DNA from: Caballeronia zhejiangensis
GTDB lineage: Bacteria > Pseudomonadota > Gammaproteobacteria > Burkholderiales > Burkholderiaceae
Reading direction: 5' to 3'
Assembly (NCBI RefSeq): GCF_000698575.1
Contig: NZ_JFHD01000013.1
Coordinates: forward strand, 104,887 to 168,886
Length of the DNA stretch: 64,000 nt
Within the stretch, counting starts at the first letter, position 1, and each line of letters starts with the position of its first letter. A program made the translations under genes and the position numbers. Shown one piece after another: positions 53,003 through 62,300 of the stretch. Below the pieces are notes generated by a model. The model had not been told where the DNA came from, ran no database searches, and was given only the letters and a program-made list of their open reading frames with translations.

Positions 53003-53564
53003 CGGCATTGCGCGAGAAGGATCGCGTGTCTTCGGCTACCAGGCGCAAGCGCTCGCCCGTTTCATCGATGCGGGCAAACAAGGCGAAGGCGCCTTGAAAG
53101 CGGACTACGTCGCGCTCAAGCGTCTCAATCCGGACGCCGATGCGCTGACCGTGCAGCAGATCGCGGCGCTCACGCGCGCATTGCATCGTGCGAAGGTGGA
53201 CTGCCAGCAAATGAGCGTCGAGCGCTGGAAGCGGTGGGCCGTGATTGTGAACGGCATCGCGCTGACGGGCCACCACGTCCCGGAGAATGGCGAGGAAAAG
53301 GTGAACGCGCGATTCGGCGTTCAATTGCGGCGCGCGCATGTGTCCGATGCTCGCGTGACGAGGCTATTCAACGCGCGCGGCGACGCATTCTTCCCGCTCT
53401 TGCAGCGCGTTCTTCGCTTGATGGAAAGCAGGAAGGTCAAGCCGAACTGGGCTGATCTTGGCACGTTCGTCCTCAATGAGAGCGCGGAGGATTCCAGGGG
53501 AAAACGCCGCGCGGAAGCGTTGCGCATCAGGTTCGTTCATGACCACGCGAGCGCCAAAGCTTGA
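52989..53564 (+). CDS. casB: Cascade small subunit Cse2 (Cas11e/CasB)
   Basis: 191-residue all-helical protein, size and position of Cse2. Seen are AQALARFIDAGKQGEGALKADYVALKRL and a basic helix WKRWAVIVNGIALTGHH that fits Cse2 (in E. coli Cse2 basic residues hold the displaced strand). Starts 14 bases before the cse1 stop; 67 bases before cas7. Confidence 0.9.
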   Translation: MNQIDGIAREGSRVFGYQAQALARFIDAGKQGEGALKADYVALKRLNPDADALTVQQIAALTRALHRAKVDCQQMSVERWKRWAVIVNGIALTGHHVPENGEEKVNARFGVQLRRAHVSDARVTRLFNARGDAFFPLLQRVLRLMESRKVKPNWADLGTFVLNESAEDSRGKRRAEALRIRFVHDHASAKA

Positions 53565-53631
53565 CGGTCAAACAAGCCACGACCGCCAATCGCCCGATCA
53601 CGCCCACTCAATCAGCAACAGAAGGACGAAC

Positions 53632-54813
53632 ATGACTCAGCCGCGCTTCATTCAGATTCACACGCTGCAAAGCTACTCTGCCGCGCTTCTCAACCGTGAT
53701 GATGCAGGACTCGCCAAACGTCTCCCGGTGGGCGATGCCATCCGCACGCGCATTTCGTCGCAGTGTCTCAAACGTCACTGGCGCATGGCGGACGATCATC
53801 ATTCGCTCGCGCGGCTCGGCGTACCGATGGCGATTCGCTCGCGCATCACGCTAACGATGATTCGCGACGAGCTGATCAAGTTGAACGTCCCTGAGAATCT
53901 CGCTCAGACCGCAGCCGAAACGTTGCGTGACGCGGGCCTGCTTGATAAGGGCGGCAAGAAACTCAAAGGAAAGGATGCGCTGGAAACCGGTCAGGCTGTA
54001 TTGCTTGGTAAGGCGGAAATCGACTATCTGGTGCAGCGTTGCACGTCGCTGACGCAGGAATGTCCGGACGAAAAGGCTTTGACGTCAGCGGTCGAGCGTT
54101 TCTTGAAGGACGAGAAGTCGAATATCGAAGCGCTCAAGCACGGCAGCGGTCTGGAAGCGTCGCTCTTCGGCCGCATGGTCACATCGGATGTGCTTGCATC
54201 GCGGGATGCGGCCGTGTACGTCGCGCACGCGTTCACTGTCCACGAAGCACAGGTCGAGAACGACTATTTCACCGTCGTCGACGATCTGCTGCGCGAGACC
54301 GGCGAACGCGGCTCCGCGGGCATCTTCGACACGGAACTTGCGTCGGGTCTTTACTACGGCTATGTGGTCGTGGATGTGCCGCAGCTCGTCGCGAATCTCG
54401 AAGGCATCGGCATTGCCGAGTGCTTCGACGCGCATCCCGAGCGGCGTGAACTCGCGGGACGGGTCGTCGACAGCCTGTTGCATCTGATCGCGACCGTCAG
54501 TCCAGGCGCGAAGCGCGGATCGACCGCGCCGTTCGGTCACGCGAGCCTGATGCTTGTCGAAACGGGCGATTGGCAGCCGCGCAGTCTCGCGGGCGCGTTC
54601 GAAACGGCCTTGAAGCTGAAGGGCGGAAACATCCGCGAGCAAGCGATCAGGCAACTCGCGCGGGAAATCGAAAAGCACGATGCGGCGTATGGCGCACCGC
54701 TGGATCGGCGGTATCTCGCGCTCGACGACGAAACGCCGGTGCCGAAGGCCCAACGTCTGTCGCTCGTCGAACTTGGCAAGTGGGTACAGAATCGCATCGT
54801 CGAAGGAGCTTGA
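53632..54813 (+). CDS. casC: Cascade backbone subunit Cas7 (Cse4/CasC)
   Basis: 393-residue RAMP protein; six copies line the crRNA in type I-E Cascade. FIQIHTLQSYSAALLNRDDAGLAKRLPVGDAIRTRISSQCLKRHWR is the family N-terminus, with AVYVAHAFTVHEAQVENDYFTVVDDL in the middle and FDTELASGLYYGYVVVDVPQLVANLE, ending in a C-terminal RRM part. The start at 53632 has AGAAGGACG upstream. The reading frame extends to 53458 but that section overlaps cse2 and is not coding. Confidence 0.95.
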   Translation: MTQPRFIQIHTLQSYSAALLNRDDAGLAKRLPVGDAIRTRISSQCLKRHWRMADDHHSLARLGVPMAIRSRITLTMIRDELIKLNVPENLAQTAAETLRDAGLLDKGGKKLKGKDALETGQAVLLGKAEIDYLVQRCTSLTQECPDEKALTSAVERFLKDEKSNIEALKHGSGLEASLFGRMVTSDVLASRDAAVYVAHAFTVHEAQVENDYFTVVDDLLRETGERGSAGIFDTELASGLYYGYVVVDVPQLVANLEGIGIAECFDAHPERRELAGRVVDSLLHLIATVSPGAKRGSTAPFGHASLMLVETGDWQPRSLAGAFETALKLKGGNIREQAIRQLAREIEKHDAAYGAPLDRRYLALDDETPVPKAQRLSLVELGKWVQNRIVEGA

Positions 54814-54814
54814 G

Positions 54815-55555
54815 ATGCCGCGACATCTGCTGATGCGCTTGCGCGCTCCACTCGTGTCGTTCGGTGGCGAAACGATCGACAGTCACGGCGTGATCCGTGA
54901 CTTCCCGGCTTTGTCGATGGTGACGGGGCTGATCGCCAATGCGCTCGGCTACGATCGCAGCGACTTCCCTTCGCACGACCGCTTGCAGGCGCGCCTGGTG
55001 ATGGGCACGCGGCTCGACGCCAGCGGCGCGCGGCTTGTCGATTTTCAGACGGCGCAGCTCGGCAAACGCGACGAGGCATGGACGACGCGCGGCGCGCCCG
55101 AGACGCGTCGGGGCGACGAGGATTCGTACAAGAGCCCACACTTGCGCCATCGCGAGTATCACGCGGGACTCGATGCGCTCGTCGCCATCCGGCTCGAACC
55201 CGCGGACGAGCAACCGGCGCTCGATGACATTGCTGATGCGCTCGATCGACCGAAGCGTCCGCTTTTCATCGGCCGAAAGCCTTGTCTGCCGACGACGCGC
55301 GTGTTCGTCGACATGATCGACGCCGATGATCTGCTCGACGCGCTCAAACGTGCGCCCGCGTCCGAACTGTGCGATTTCCGCTTTCAACTGCCCGAAGGCC
55401 AAGGCGCATTTCAACACTCCCAATCGCTCGACGTCTGCGACGAACGCAACTGGAAAACCGGCGTGCACGGTGGATGGCGGCGCGTGCTCGAAGGCAGCGA
55501 GCCGCAAGTGATTGCCTCGGAAAGCCAAATGAATTCGTCGGAACGAGCCGCATGA
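54815..55555 (+). CDS. casD: Cascade subunit Cas5e (CasD)
   Basis: 246-residue RAMP protein that caps the 5' handle of the crRNA. The start MPRHLLMRLRAPLVSFGGETIDSHGVIRDFPALSMVTGLIANALGYDR is typical, with KSPHLRHREYHAGLDALVAIRL and RKPCLPTTRVFVDMIDA later. One base after the cas7 stop; overlaps cas6e by 4 bases (ATGA). Confidence 0.93.
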   Translation: MPRHLLMRLRAPLVSFGGETIDSHGVIRDFPALSMVTGLIANALGYDRSDFPSHDRLQARLVMGTRLDASGARLVDFQTAQLGKRDEAWTTRGAPETRRGDEDSYKSPHLRHREYHAGLDALVAIRLEPADEQPALDDIADALDRPKRPLFIGRKPCLPTTRVFVDMIDADDLLDALKRAPASELCDFRFQLPEGQGAFQHSQSLDVCDERNWKTGVHGGWRRVLEGSEPQVIASESQMNSSERAA

Positions 55556-56319
55556 CAACGTTCAATCTGATGCACTGTCAGCCCGATCCGCGCAAGTTCG
55601 TGTTGTGGGCTTCACGGCAAGGCGGGCTGCCGGCGGGCGGCGATTTCGGCTACGCATTGCATGCGGCGCTCCATCGCGTGTTCGGCGAACGCGTGCCGAA
55701 GCCCTTTTACTATCGCGATGCACGCGCTGGTCTGCTTGCCTATACGCAAAGTTCAGCCGAAGAACTGCGCGAGGCCGTTGCGTTGTGCGCGGCGCCCGAT
55801 CTGGCGGATGCGCTCGGCCTCGACGCAGGGCCGAGAAGTCCCGGTCTCGGCGTGCGCTCGTTTCCGCTGCGATGGGACGGGGGCCGCGCGCTGGGTTTCG
55901 AAGTCCGCGTGCGGCCGATGCGTCGTTTCAAGAAGGACGACCGAAAGCACGGGACCGAGCGCGATGCGTATCGCGAGCCCGAAGCGCGGAGGGAGGACGA
56001 AAAAGATCTGACACGCGAGGCTGTCTATGTGCGATGGCTCGCCGAGCAATTCGGGGCGACCGGAGCCGCGAAACTGATCGAAGCGCGCATGACGCGTTTT
56101 CAACTCACGCCCGTGATGCGGCTGACCCAAGCGACAAGCCAACCACCCGCCGGACGACGCCAGCCGCGCACGAGCATCGGTCCGGATGCTACGTTCAGCG
56201 GTCATCTGCGCGTCGAGGACACGGAGGCGTTCGCGCGATTGCTGATGCGCGGCGTCGGGCGTCATCGCGCGTTCGGGTTCGGGATGTTGCTGCTCAAGCC
56301 GGCGTCGGTTTCGGTGTGA
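55552..56319 (+). CDS. casE: CRISPR RNA endonuclease Cas6e (Cse3/CasE)
   Basis: 255-residue RAMP endonuclease that cuts the repeat at the base of its hairpin. N-terminal RRM at about 1-120 and C-terminal RRM with GVGRHRAFGFGMLLLKP, the glycine-rich loop of Cas6 proteins. HCQPDPRKFVLWAS begins the protein. The two different loop sequences of the neighbouring arrays must both be cut by it, if both are used. Start overlaps cas5 (ATGA). Confidence 0.93.
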   Translation: MTTFNLMHCQPDPRKFVLWASRQGGLPAGGDFGYALHAALHRVFGERVPKPFYYRDARAGLLAYTQSSAEELREAVALCAAPDLADALGLDAGPRSPGLGVRSFPLRWDGGRALGFEVRVRPMRRFKKDDRKHGTERDAYREPEARREDEKDLTREAVYVRWLAEQFGATGAAKLIEARMTRFQLTPVMRLTQATSQPPAGRRQPRTSIGPDATFSGHLRVEDTEAFARLLMRGVGRHRAFGFGMLLLKPASVSV

Positions 56320-56335
56320 GTCGCGCGAGAAGGCC

Positions 56336-57223
56336 GTGCTGAAGGGCCGGCTCGGACTCGATACATCGCGCGTTCCGCACGCGGATCGACATGGTCTTTT
56401 GTGGCTCGAACGCGGCGAGCTGAACGTGATCGACGGATGTCTGCACTTCACGAGCGGACAGCACGTTGATCAGATTCCGCATCAGTCGGTGTCGATGATT
56501 CTGCTCGGTCCCGGCAGCAGCGTGACGCACGATGCGCTGCGTCTGCTCGCGCGTCACGGTACGTTGCTCGCGGCGGTTGGCGTCGATGGCGTGCGTACTT
56601 ACACCGCGCCGCCTTTGATGCCGGACCGTTCGAGCGTCGCGCGGCGGCAGGCGGAGTTGTGGGGCAATTCCCGACGGCGTCTGAGCGTCGCGCGGCATAT
56701 GTACGCGTTGCGTTTGGGCGAGGTGCTGCCGCATCGCGATCTCGATACGCTGCGCGGCATCGAGGGCGCGCGGGTCAAGACCATCTATCGGCTGCGGGCG
56801 CAGCAGTTTGGCATCGAGTGGGACGGACGTCGTTACGACCGCGCGAATCCCGAGGCCGCCGATCTGCCCAATCAGGCGATCAATCATGCGGCGACGGCGG
56901 TGCAGGCGGCGGCTGCCATCGCCGTGCAGGCGCTTGCGGCGATACCGCAGCTCGGGTTCATTCACCAGGATTCGGGGCAAGCGTTCGTGCTCGATATCGC
57001 CGATCTTTTTCGAGATGACATCACGCTTTCGATCGCATTCGCCGCTGCTAAAGAGGCCGGACGGAGCGATCAGACCATCGACCGACTCGTGCGGCGCGAG
57101 GCGGCGCGCGTCTTTCGGAAGAAGGCTGTCATTCCCGCGATGATCGATCGCGTGAAGCAGGTGCTGCGTCTGGATGAGACGCTGGAGGACAACGATGGCG
57201 CTGGTCGTGGTGGTGACGTCTGA
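56336..57223 (+). CDS. cas1: CRISPR integrase Cas1 (type I-E)
   Basis: 295-residue integrase that, with Cas2, inserts new spacers at the leader end. Catalytic residues fit the type I-E pattern: Glu in LRGIEGARVKTIYR (about 142), His in IPQLGFIHQDSGQAF and Asp in FVLDIADLF (about 209-223). Starts with GTG at 56336, preceded by GAGAAGG. It overlaps cas2 by 29 bases. Confidence 0.95.
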   Translation: MLKGRLGLDTSRVPHADRHGLLWLERGELNVIDGCLHFTSGQHVDQIPHQSVSMILLGPGSSVTHDALRLLARHGTLLAAVGVDGVRTYTAPPLMPDRSSVARRQAELWGNSRRRLSVARHMYALRLGEVLPHRDLDTLRGIEGARVKTIYRLRAQQFGIEWDGRRYDRANPEAADLPNQAINHAATAVQAAAAIAVQALAAIPQLGFIHQDSGQAFVLDIADLFRDDITLSIAFAAAKEAGRSDQTIDRLVRREAARVFRKKAVIPAMIDRVKQVLRLDETLEDNDGAGRGGDV

Positions 57224-57497
57224 CGTCGCGGACCGGTTTCGCGGGTTTCTGGCGTCGGTGATGCTGGAGGTGTCGGCGGGTGTCTATGTGGCGCCGCGCA
57301 TGAACAAGGGCGTTCGCGAGAGAACGTGGTCGGTGCTTGCCGAGTGGCATGGACATGAGCCGCGCGGTAGCGTCGTGATGGTTTGGCGGGATTTGGATGC
57401 GGCCGGCGGCATCGGGATCGCGCATCTTGGTGAGCCGCCGCGCGAGCTTGTCGATGTTGATGGGATGTATGTCGTGCGGCGGATGTTGGCGGGGTAG
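57195..57497 (+). CDS. cas2: CRISPR-associated Cas2e
   Basis: 100-residue ferredoxin-like protein of the type I-E Cas2 group: MALVVVVTSDVADRFRGFLASVMLEVSAGVYVAPRMN, then LAEWHGHEPRGSVVMVWRD. It holds the two Cas1 dimers together as the capture complex. Start at 57195 inside the end of cas1, so the two are coupled. The leader of array 2 starts after its stop. Confidence 0.95.
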   Translation: MALVVVVTSDVADRFRGFLASVMLEVSAGVYVAPRMNKGVRERTWSVLAEWHGHEPRGSVVMVWRDLDAAGGIGIAHLGEPPRELVDVDGMYVVRRMLAG

Positions 57498-57583
57498 GGG
57501 CGTTTTGTTCTTTGAAAATTGGGGAGGTGAGACTGGATCGGTTTGGGGGATTCCTCTTTGGGATCATGGTGTTACGAGGCAGA
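57498..57583 (+). promoter_or_regulatory. Leader of CRISPR array 2
   Basis: The 86 bases between cas2 and the first repeat include TTTTGTTCTTTGAAAATTGG (57512-57531), a leader-like A+T stretch. The last 21 bases before the repeat begin with ATCATG (57563-57568) and end in AGA, as in the leader of array 1. Confidence 0.6.
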
Positions 57584-58282
57584 GGTTCCTCCGCGCGCGC
57601 GGAGATAGACCCAAAGGGAGCGACGCCGCTCGCCCATTCCCAAAGGTTCCTCCGCGCGCGCGGAGATAGACCCCAGAGGCGCGACCCAATCAAGTGCAGC
57701 GGGTCGGTTCCTCCGCGCGCGCGGAGATAGACCCCTGTGCCGGGTGAAGGTCCGGTCTCTGTTCCCGGTTCCTCCGCGCGCGCGGAGATAGACCTCAACA
57801 GGGCTGCGTCAGGAAGCTGTTTCGGAGGGTTCCTCCGCGCGCGCGGAGATAGACCCTATGAAGCGATTATTGAAGGCTTTATCGAAATGGTTCCTCCGCG
57901 CGCGCGGAGATAGACCTCTGGTTGCACTTGCGCGTCATCACGACTTGGCGGTTCCTCCGCGCGCGCGGAGATAGACCTTGCCGTATTCATACATCGGTTC
58001 AGGCCGCGCAGGTTCCTCCGCGCGCGCGGAGATAGACCGCCAGGTAAGGCTGCCGACGGTGCAACCCAGAAGGTTCATCCGCGCGCGCGGAGATAGACCC
58101 TTTCCCGGCAAGACGACGCCGGCCGCAGTCGCGGTTCCTCCGCCCGCGCGGAGATAGACCGCGCAGGGAAGCCGATCCGGATCTCTTCGAAGCGGTTCCT
58201 CCGCTCACGCGCAGATAGCCCGTCGCCGACTCCCGGCTGCTGCACGATCAGATCGTTTCCTCCGCCCAAGCGGAGCTCCCCC
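57584..58282 (+). CRISPR. CRISPR array 2 (type I-E, 12 repeats, 11 spacers)
   Basis: 28-bp repeats start at 57584 and every 61 bases to 58255 (12 units); spacers are 33 bases. The repeat begins GGTTCCTCCGCG and ends GCGGAGATAGACC with stem CTCCGC/GCGGAG and loop GCGC. The first eight repeats are identical; 58072 and 58133 carry one change each, 58194 several, and 58255 is strongly degenerate (GTTTCC start, AGCTCCCCC end). The degenerate end is leader-distal, so transcription is rightwards. The last repeat abuts the betA stop codon (58285-58283). Confidence 0.97.
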
Positions 58283-59974
58283 TCAAACCCCCACCAACCC
58301 CCCCACCACCTCCCGCGCCCGTTTCCCCCGCGCCACAAAATAAGCCGTCTCCGCCCGCCCCAACGCAGCAACGCCTCTAATCCGATCCGCAATCTTCTCC
58401 GCCAACATGATCGTCGGCGCATTGAGATTCCCGGTCGTGATCTGCGGCATGATCGACGCATCCACGACGCGCAATCCTTCCATCCCATGCACGCGTCCTT
58501 CGCCGTCGACGACAGCCATATCGTCATAACCCATCTTGCACGAGCACGAAGGGTGAAAAGCCGTCTCCGCCTTCGCCCTCACGAACGCATCGAGTTCCGC
58601 ATCGCTTTGCAGATCATCCGACGGATGCAACTCCCGCCCGCGATATCGCGCGAGCGCGGGCTGCCGCATGATCTCGCGCGTAATCCGAATGGCATCGCGA
58701 AACTCGCGCCAGTCGAGCGGATCGGCCATGTAGTTGAAAAGAATGCTCGGATGCGCGTTCGGATCGCGCGACTTGAGCTTCACGCGCCCCCGACTCGGCG
58801 AGCGCATCGATCCGACATGCGCCTGGAACCCATGCATCTTTATCGGATTCGAGCCGTTGTAATTGATCGCGACCGGAAGAAAGTGGTACTGGATGTTCGG
58901 CCAAAGATCCTCGTCGCGCGTGCGGATGAAGCCGCCCGCTTCGAACTGATTGCTCGCGCCGATGCCCGTCCCGTTCAGCATCCATTCGAGCCCGATCGCC
59001 GGCTGATTCCACCACTGCAACGCCGGATATAAGGACACCGGCTCCTTGCATTCGTACTGCATGTACATCTCGAGATGATCCTGCAAGTTCTCACCGACGC
59101 CCGGCAGATCATGCACGACAGGAATCTCCAACTCCTTCAGCCAGTCAGACCGTCCGACGCCCGAGCGCTGCAACAACTGAGGCGATGCAATCGCGCCGCT
59201 GCACACGAGCACTTCGCGCCGCACATGCGCCGTCACGCGCTGCCCGCCATGCAGATAAGCAACGCCGATAGCCCGCTTACCCGAGAACAACACGCGATCC
59301 GTGATCGCATGCGTCACGATGGTCAACCCGGCACGATGCTTCGCGCGATCCAGATACCCGCGCGCCGTGCTCGCACGACGTCCCTTCGCGGTCACGGTGC
59401 GATCCATCGGACCGAAGCCTTCCTGCTGATAACCGTTGAGATCCTCGGTACGCGGATAACCCGCCTGCACGCCCGCCTCGACCATCGCGGCGAAAAGCGG
59501 ATTGTTGCCGGGCTTGCTCGTCGTCACATGCACGGGACCATCGCCGCCGTGATACGCATTCGGTCCGATATCGCGCGTCTCCGCTTTGCGGAAGTACGGC
59601 AGACAGTCGAGATAACTCCAGTTCTCGAGACCGGGCATCGACGCCCAGTTGTCGTAATCGAGCGCATTGCCGCGGATATAACACATGCCGTTGATCAGCG
59701 ACGATCCGCCCAGCCCCTTGCCGCGCCCGCACTCCATCCGACGGTTGTTCATATGCGGCTCGGGCTCGGTTTCATACGCCCAGTTGTATCGCCGCCCTTG
59801 CAGCGGATAAGCCAGCGCCGCAGGCATCTGCGTGCGAAAGTCGAAGCGATAATCCGGCCCGCCCGCTTCGAGCAGCAGCACCGTCACGTCTTCGTCTTCC
59901 GTGAGACGCGACGCGAGCACGTTGCCCGCCGATCCCGCACCGACGATGATGTAATCGTATTCGTTCGCGCTCAT
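58283..59974 (-). CDS. betA: Choline dehydrogenase
   Basis: 563-residue GMC oxidoreductase that oxidises choline to betaine aldehyde with FAD. Dinucleotide motif [17 protein letters not shown] (8-24), GMC signature 1 region [20 protein letters not shown], signature 2 [15 protein letters not shown] and the active-site HPSCSCKMG with catalytic His (about 480). It is third in the minus-strand order betI-betB-betA, 12 bases after betB. The array 2 end is next to its stop. Confidence 0.93.
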   Translation of the reverse strand: MSANEYDYIIVGAGSAGNVLASRLTEDEDVTVLLLEAGGPDYRFDFRTQMPAALAYPLQGRRYNWAYETEPEPHMNNRRMECGRGKGLGGSSLINGMCYIRGNALDYDNWASMPGLENWSYLDCLPYFRKAETRDIGPNAYHGGDGPVHVTTSKPGNNPLFAAMVEAGVQAGYPRTEDLNGYQQEGFGPMDRTVTAKGRRASTARGYLDRAKHRAGLTIVTHAITDRVLFSGKRAIGVAYLHGGQRVTAHVRREVLVCSGAIASPQLLQRSGVGRSDWLKELEIPVVHDLPGVGENLQDHLEMYMQYECKEPVSLYPALQWWNQPAIGLEWMLNGTGIGASNQFEAGGFIRTRDEDLWPNIQYHFLPVAINYNGSNPIKMHGFQAHVGSMRSPSRGRVKLKSRDPNAHPSILFNYMADPLDWREFRDAIRITREIMRQPALARYRGRELHPSDDLQSDAELDAFVRAKAETAFHPSCSCKMGYDDMAVVDGEGRVHGMEGLRVVDASIMPQITTGNLNAPTIMLAEKIADRIRGVAALGRAETAYFVARGKRAREVVGGLVGV

Positions 59975-59986
59975 CGCACATGCTCC

Positions 59987-61456
59987 TTAAAACACAGGCT
60001 GATAGGGACCGAGCTCGACCTGCACGGACTTTATGCGCGTAAAGGCGCTCAGCGTGACGATGCCGTTTTCGCGCCCGACGCCCGATTGCTTGTATCCGCC
60101 GACGGGCATTTCCGCCGGCGACTCTCCCCACGTATTGATCCAGCAGATGCCCGCTTCGAGCCGATGAATCACGCGATGCGCGCGCGACAGGTTCTCCGTC
60201 ACGACGCCCGCCGCGAGGCCGTAGTCGGTATCGTTGGCGCGCGCGATGACTTCGTCTTCGTCATCGAACGCGAGGATGCTCATCACAGGCCCGAAAATTT
60301 CTTCGCGCACGATGCGCATGTCGTCGCGGCAATCAGCGAACACGGTCGGCTCGACGTACTGGCCGCGCGCGAATGCGCCGTCGGTCATGCGCCCACCGCC
60401 CGCGACGAGCCGCGCGCCTTCGCGCTTGCCGCTCTCGATATACGTCAGCACCTTCTGCAACTGCGCGGCGCTCGCCAGCGGCCCGAAATTCGTCCGCGGA
60501 TCATCGGGCGCGCCGATGCGAATGCGCTCCACGCGCTCCATCACGAGCGCTTCGAACTTGCCGATGACACCGCGTTCGACGAACACGCGCGTGCCGTTCG
60601 TGCATACCTGTCCGGAACTGAAGAAGTTCGCGCTCGTTGCGATATCGGCGGCGCGTTCGAGGTTGGCGTCGTCGAATACGATGAGCGGCGACTTGCCGCC
60701 GAGTTCCATCGTCACTTCCTTCAGCGTCGATCCGCCCGCGCGCGCCATCACTTTCTTGCCGGTTTCGACGCCGCCCGTGAACGATATCTTCTCGATGCCC
60801 GCATGTTCCGCGAGCATCGCGCCTACGCGTCCGTCGCCATGCACGACATTGAAGACGCCCGCGGGCACGCCCGCTTCCGTATAGATTTCCGCGAGCTTCG
60901 ACGCAGTCAGCGGCGTGATTTCGCTCGGCTTGAAGATCATCGCGTTGCCCGCCGCGAGCGCGGGCGCGGATTTCCAGCACGCGATCTGAATCGGATAATT
61001 CCACGCGCCGATGCCCGCGCACACGCCGATCGGTTCGCGCCGCGTATAAACGAACGACGATTCGCGCAGCGGAATCTGCTCACCTTCGATGGCCGTCGCG
61101 AGCCCCGCGTAATACTCGATGACATCCGCGCCCGTGACGATATCGACGGCGCGCGTCTCCGCGATCGGCTTGCCGGTATCGCGTGTTTCGATCGCGGCGA
61201 GTTCGTCGTTGCGCGCGCGCAGCAGATCGACCGCGCGGCGCAGGATGCGCGAGCGCTGCATCGCGGTCATCGCGGCCCATTCGCGCTGGCCTTCGCGCGC
61301 CGATTTCACCGCGCGATCGATATCCGCCTGCGACGCCCGCTGCACGCGCGCGAGCGTTTCGCCGGTCGCGGGATCGAGCGTGTCGAAGGTTTCGCCGCTT
61401 GTCGCATCGACGTATTCGCCGCCGATATAAAGCCGTTGCTCTCCGAATGCGGACAT
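59987..61456 (-). CDS. betB: Betaine aldehyde dehydrogenase
   Basis: 489-residue NAD(P)-dependent aldehyde dehydrogenase giving glycine betaine. The cofactor region is [25 protein letters not shown], general base Glu in [11 protein letters not shown], and catalytic Cys in [17 protein letters not shown] 61456 has GAAAGGAGCG 6 bases upstream; the frame extends into betI but that is not coding. A one-mismatch parS-like palindrome lies near its end (60031). Confidence 0.95.
   Translation of the reverse strand: MSAFGEQRLYIGGEYVDATSGETFDTLDPATGETLARVQRASQADIDRAVKSAREGQREWAAMTAMQRSRILRRAVDLLRARNDELAAIETRDTGKPIAETRAVDIVTGADVIEYYAGLATAIEGEQIPLRESSFVYTRREPIGVCAGIGAWNYPIQIACWKSAPALAAGNAMIFKPSEITPLTASKLAEIYTEAGVPAGVFNVVHGDGRVGAMLAEHAGIEKISFTGGVETGKKVMARAGGSTLKEVTMELGGKSPLIVFDDANLERAADIATSANFFSSGQVCTNGTRVFVERGVIGKFEALVMERVERIRIGAPDDPRTNFGPLASAAQLQKVLTYIESGKREGARLVAGGGRMTDGAFARGQYVEPTVFADCRDDMRIVREEIFGPVMSILAFDDEDEVIARANDTDYGLAAGVVTENLSRAHRVIHRLEAGICWINTWGESPAEMPVGGYKQSGVGRENGIVTLSAFTRIKSVQVELGPYQPVF
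60031..60044. other. parS-like site variant inside betB
   Basis: TTTATGCGCGTAAA differs by one base from the core palindrome. It encodes part of FTRIKS, 42 kb from parA; function uncertain. Confidence 0.3.
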
Positions 61457-61485
61457 GTCGCGCTCCTTTCCTTGAATGTGATTAA

Positions 61486-62073
61486 TCAGCCGTGCGCTTC
61501 CAGCACGAGGTCGATGTATTCGTAAGCGAGCCGCAGCGCGCCCTTCGTGTCGAACGGCTCGCCGGCCAGCGCGCCGCGCAGCCACAGGCCGTCGATCAGC
61601 GCGGCGAGGCCGCTTGCGGCGCGGCGCGCGGCGGGCTTCGTCAAGGCACGCGCGAAATCCGCGCACAGGTTCGAATGCAGACGCCGCGTGTTCACGCGCT
61701 GCAGCCGGCGCAATTCCGGCTTGTGCATGCTTTCCGACCAGAACGCGAGCCAGGTTTTCATGACGGGCCCGTTCACCTGTTCCACATCGAAATTCGCCGC
61801 GACGACCGCGCGCAGTTTCGATCGCGGATCGGGCTTCGCGGCTTTGCGGCGGCGCGACGTGCCTTGCCATAGCGAGCGCAGCACATGGCGCATCGTGGCT
61901 TCGAGCAGACCGTCCTTGTCGCCGAAGTAATGGCTGACGATGCCCGTCGACGTGCTCGCGCGCTGCGCGACCGAAGCGAGCGTCGCGCCGGAAAGTCCCG
62001 ATTGGTCGATGGTATGCAACGTGGCGTCGATGAGTTGCGCGCGGCGGATATCGCGCATTCCGAGCTTGGGCAT
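61486..62073 (-). CDS. betI: TetR-family repressor BetI
   Basis: 195-residue repressor of the bet genes that responds to choline. [63 protein letters not shown] is the standard BetI helix-turn-helix, and [29 protein letters not shown] the family's ligand domain. Its stop is 29 bases before betB. It shares the intergenic region with fdhA, which holds a possible operator. Confidence 0.93.
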   Translation of the reverse strand: MPKLGMRDIRRAQLIDATLHTIDQSGLSGATLASVAQRASTSTGIVSHYFGDKDGLLEATMRHVLRSLWQGTSRRRKAAKPDPRSKLRAVVAANFDVEQVNGPVMKTWLAFWSESMHKPELRRLQRVNTRRLHSNLCADFARALTKPAARRAASGLAALIDGLWLRGALAGEPFDTKGALRLAYEYIDLVLEAHG

Positions 62074-62114
62074 GGTCTTTTCGTGACTGACGATGTGCGC
62101 AGATACTATTTTTT

Positions 62115-62140
62115 TTATTTTGAACGGTCAATCAATAAAA
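62115..62140. promoter_or_regulatory. Candidate BetI operator
   Basis: An imperfect palindrome TTGAACGGTCAA (62120-62131) flanked by T- and A-rich runs lies 42 bases before betI. BetI operators are A+T-rich inverted repeats at this position; the call rests on position and partial symmetry. Confidence 0.45.
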
Positions 62141-62300
62141 ACCGGGTCGAAAGGTTTTCTGCGCGCGATGTCGGTTTCAGTCAAACGTGCGTCGCATTGA
62201 GTGCGAGTCGCGGCGTCGCGAGAGCGCTACCCTCGTTGCACGGGCGCGGTCATCGGTCGGATGGTTCGCGCATGCCGTCCACGAAACAAGGAGACGATCA

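Noticed and set aside
59075..61525. 816-codon open frame on the plus strand across betA and betB
   Set aside because: Antisense to two well-recognised genes and without family pattern or ribosome site.
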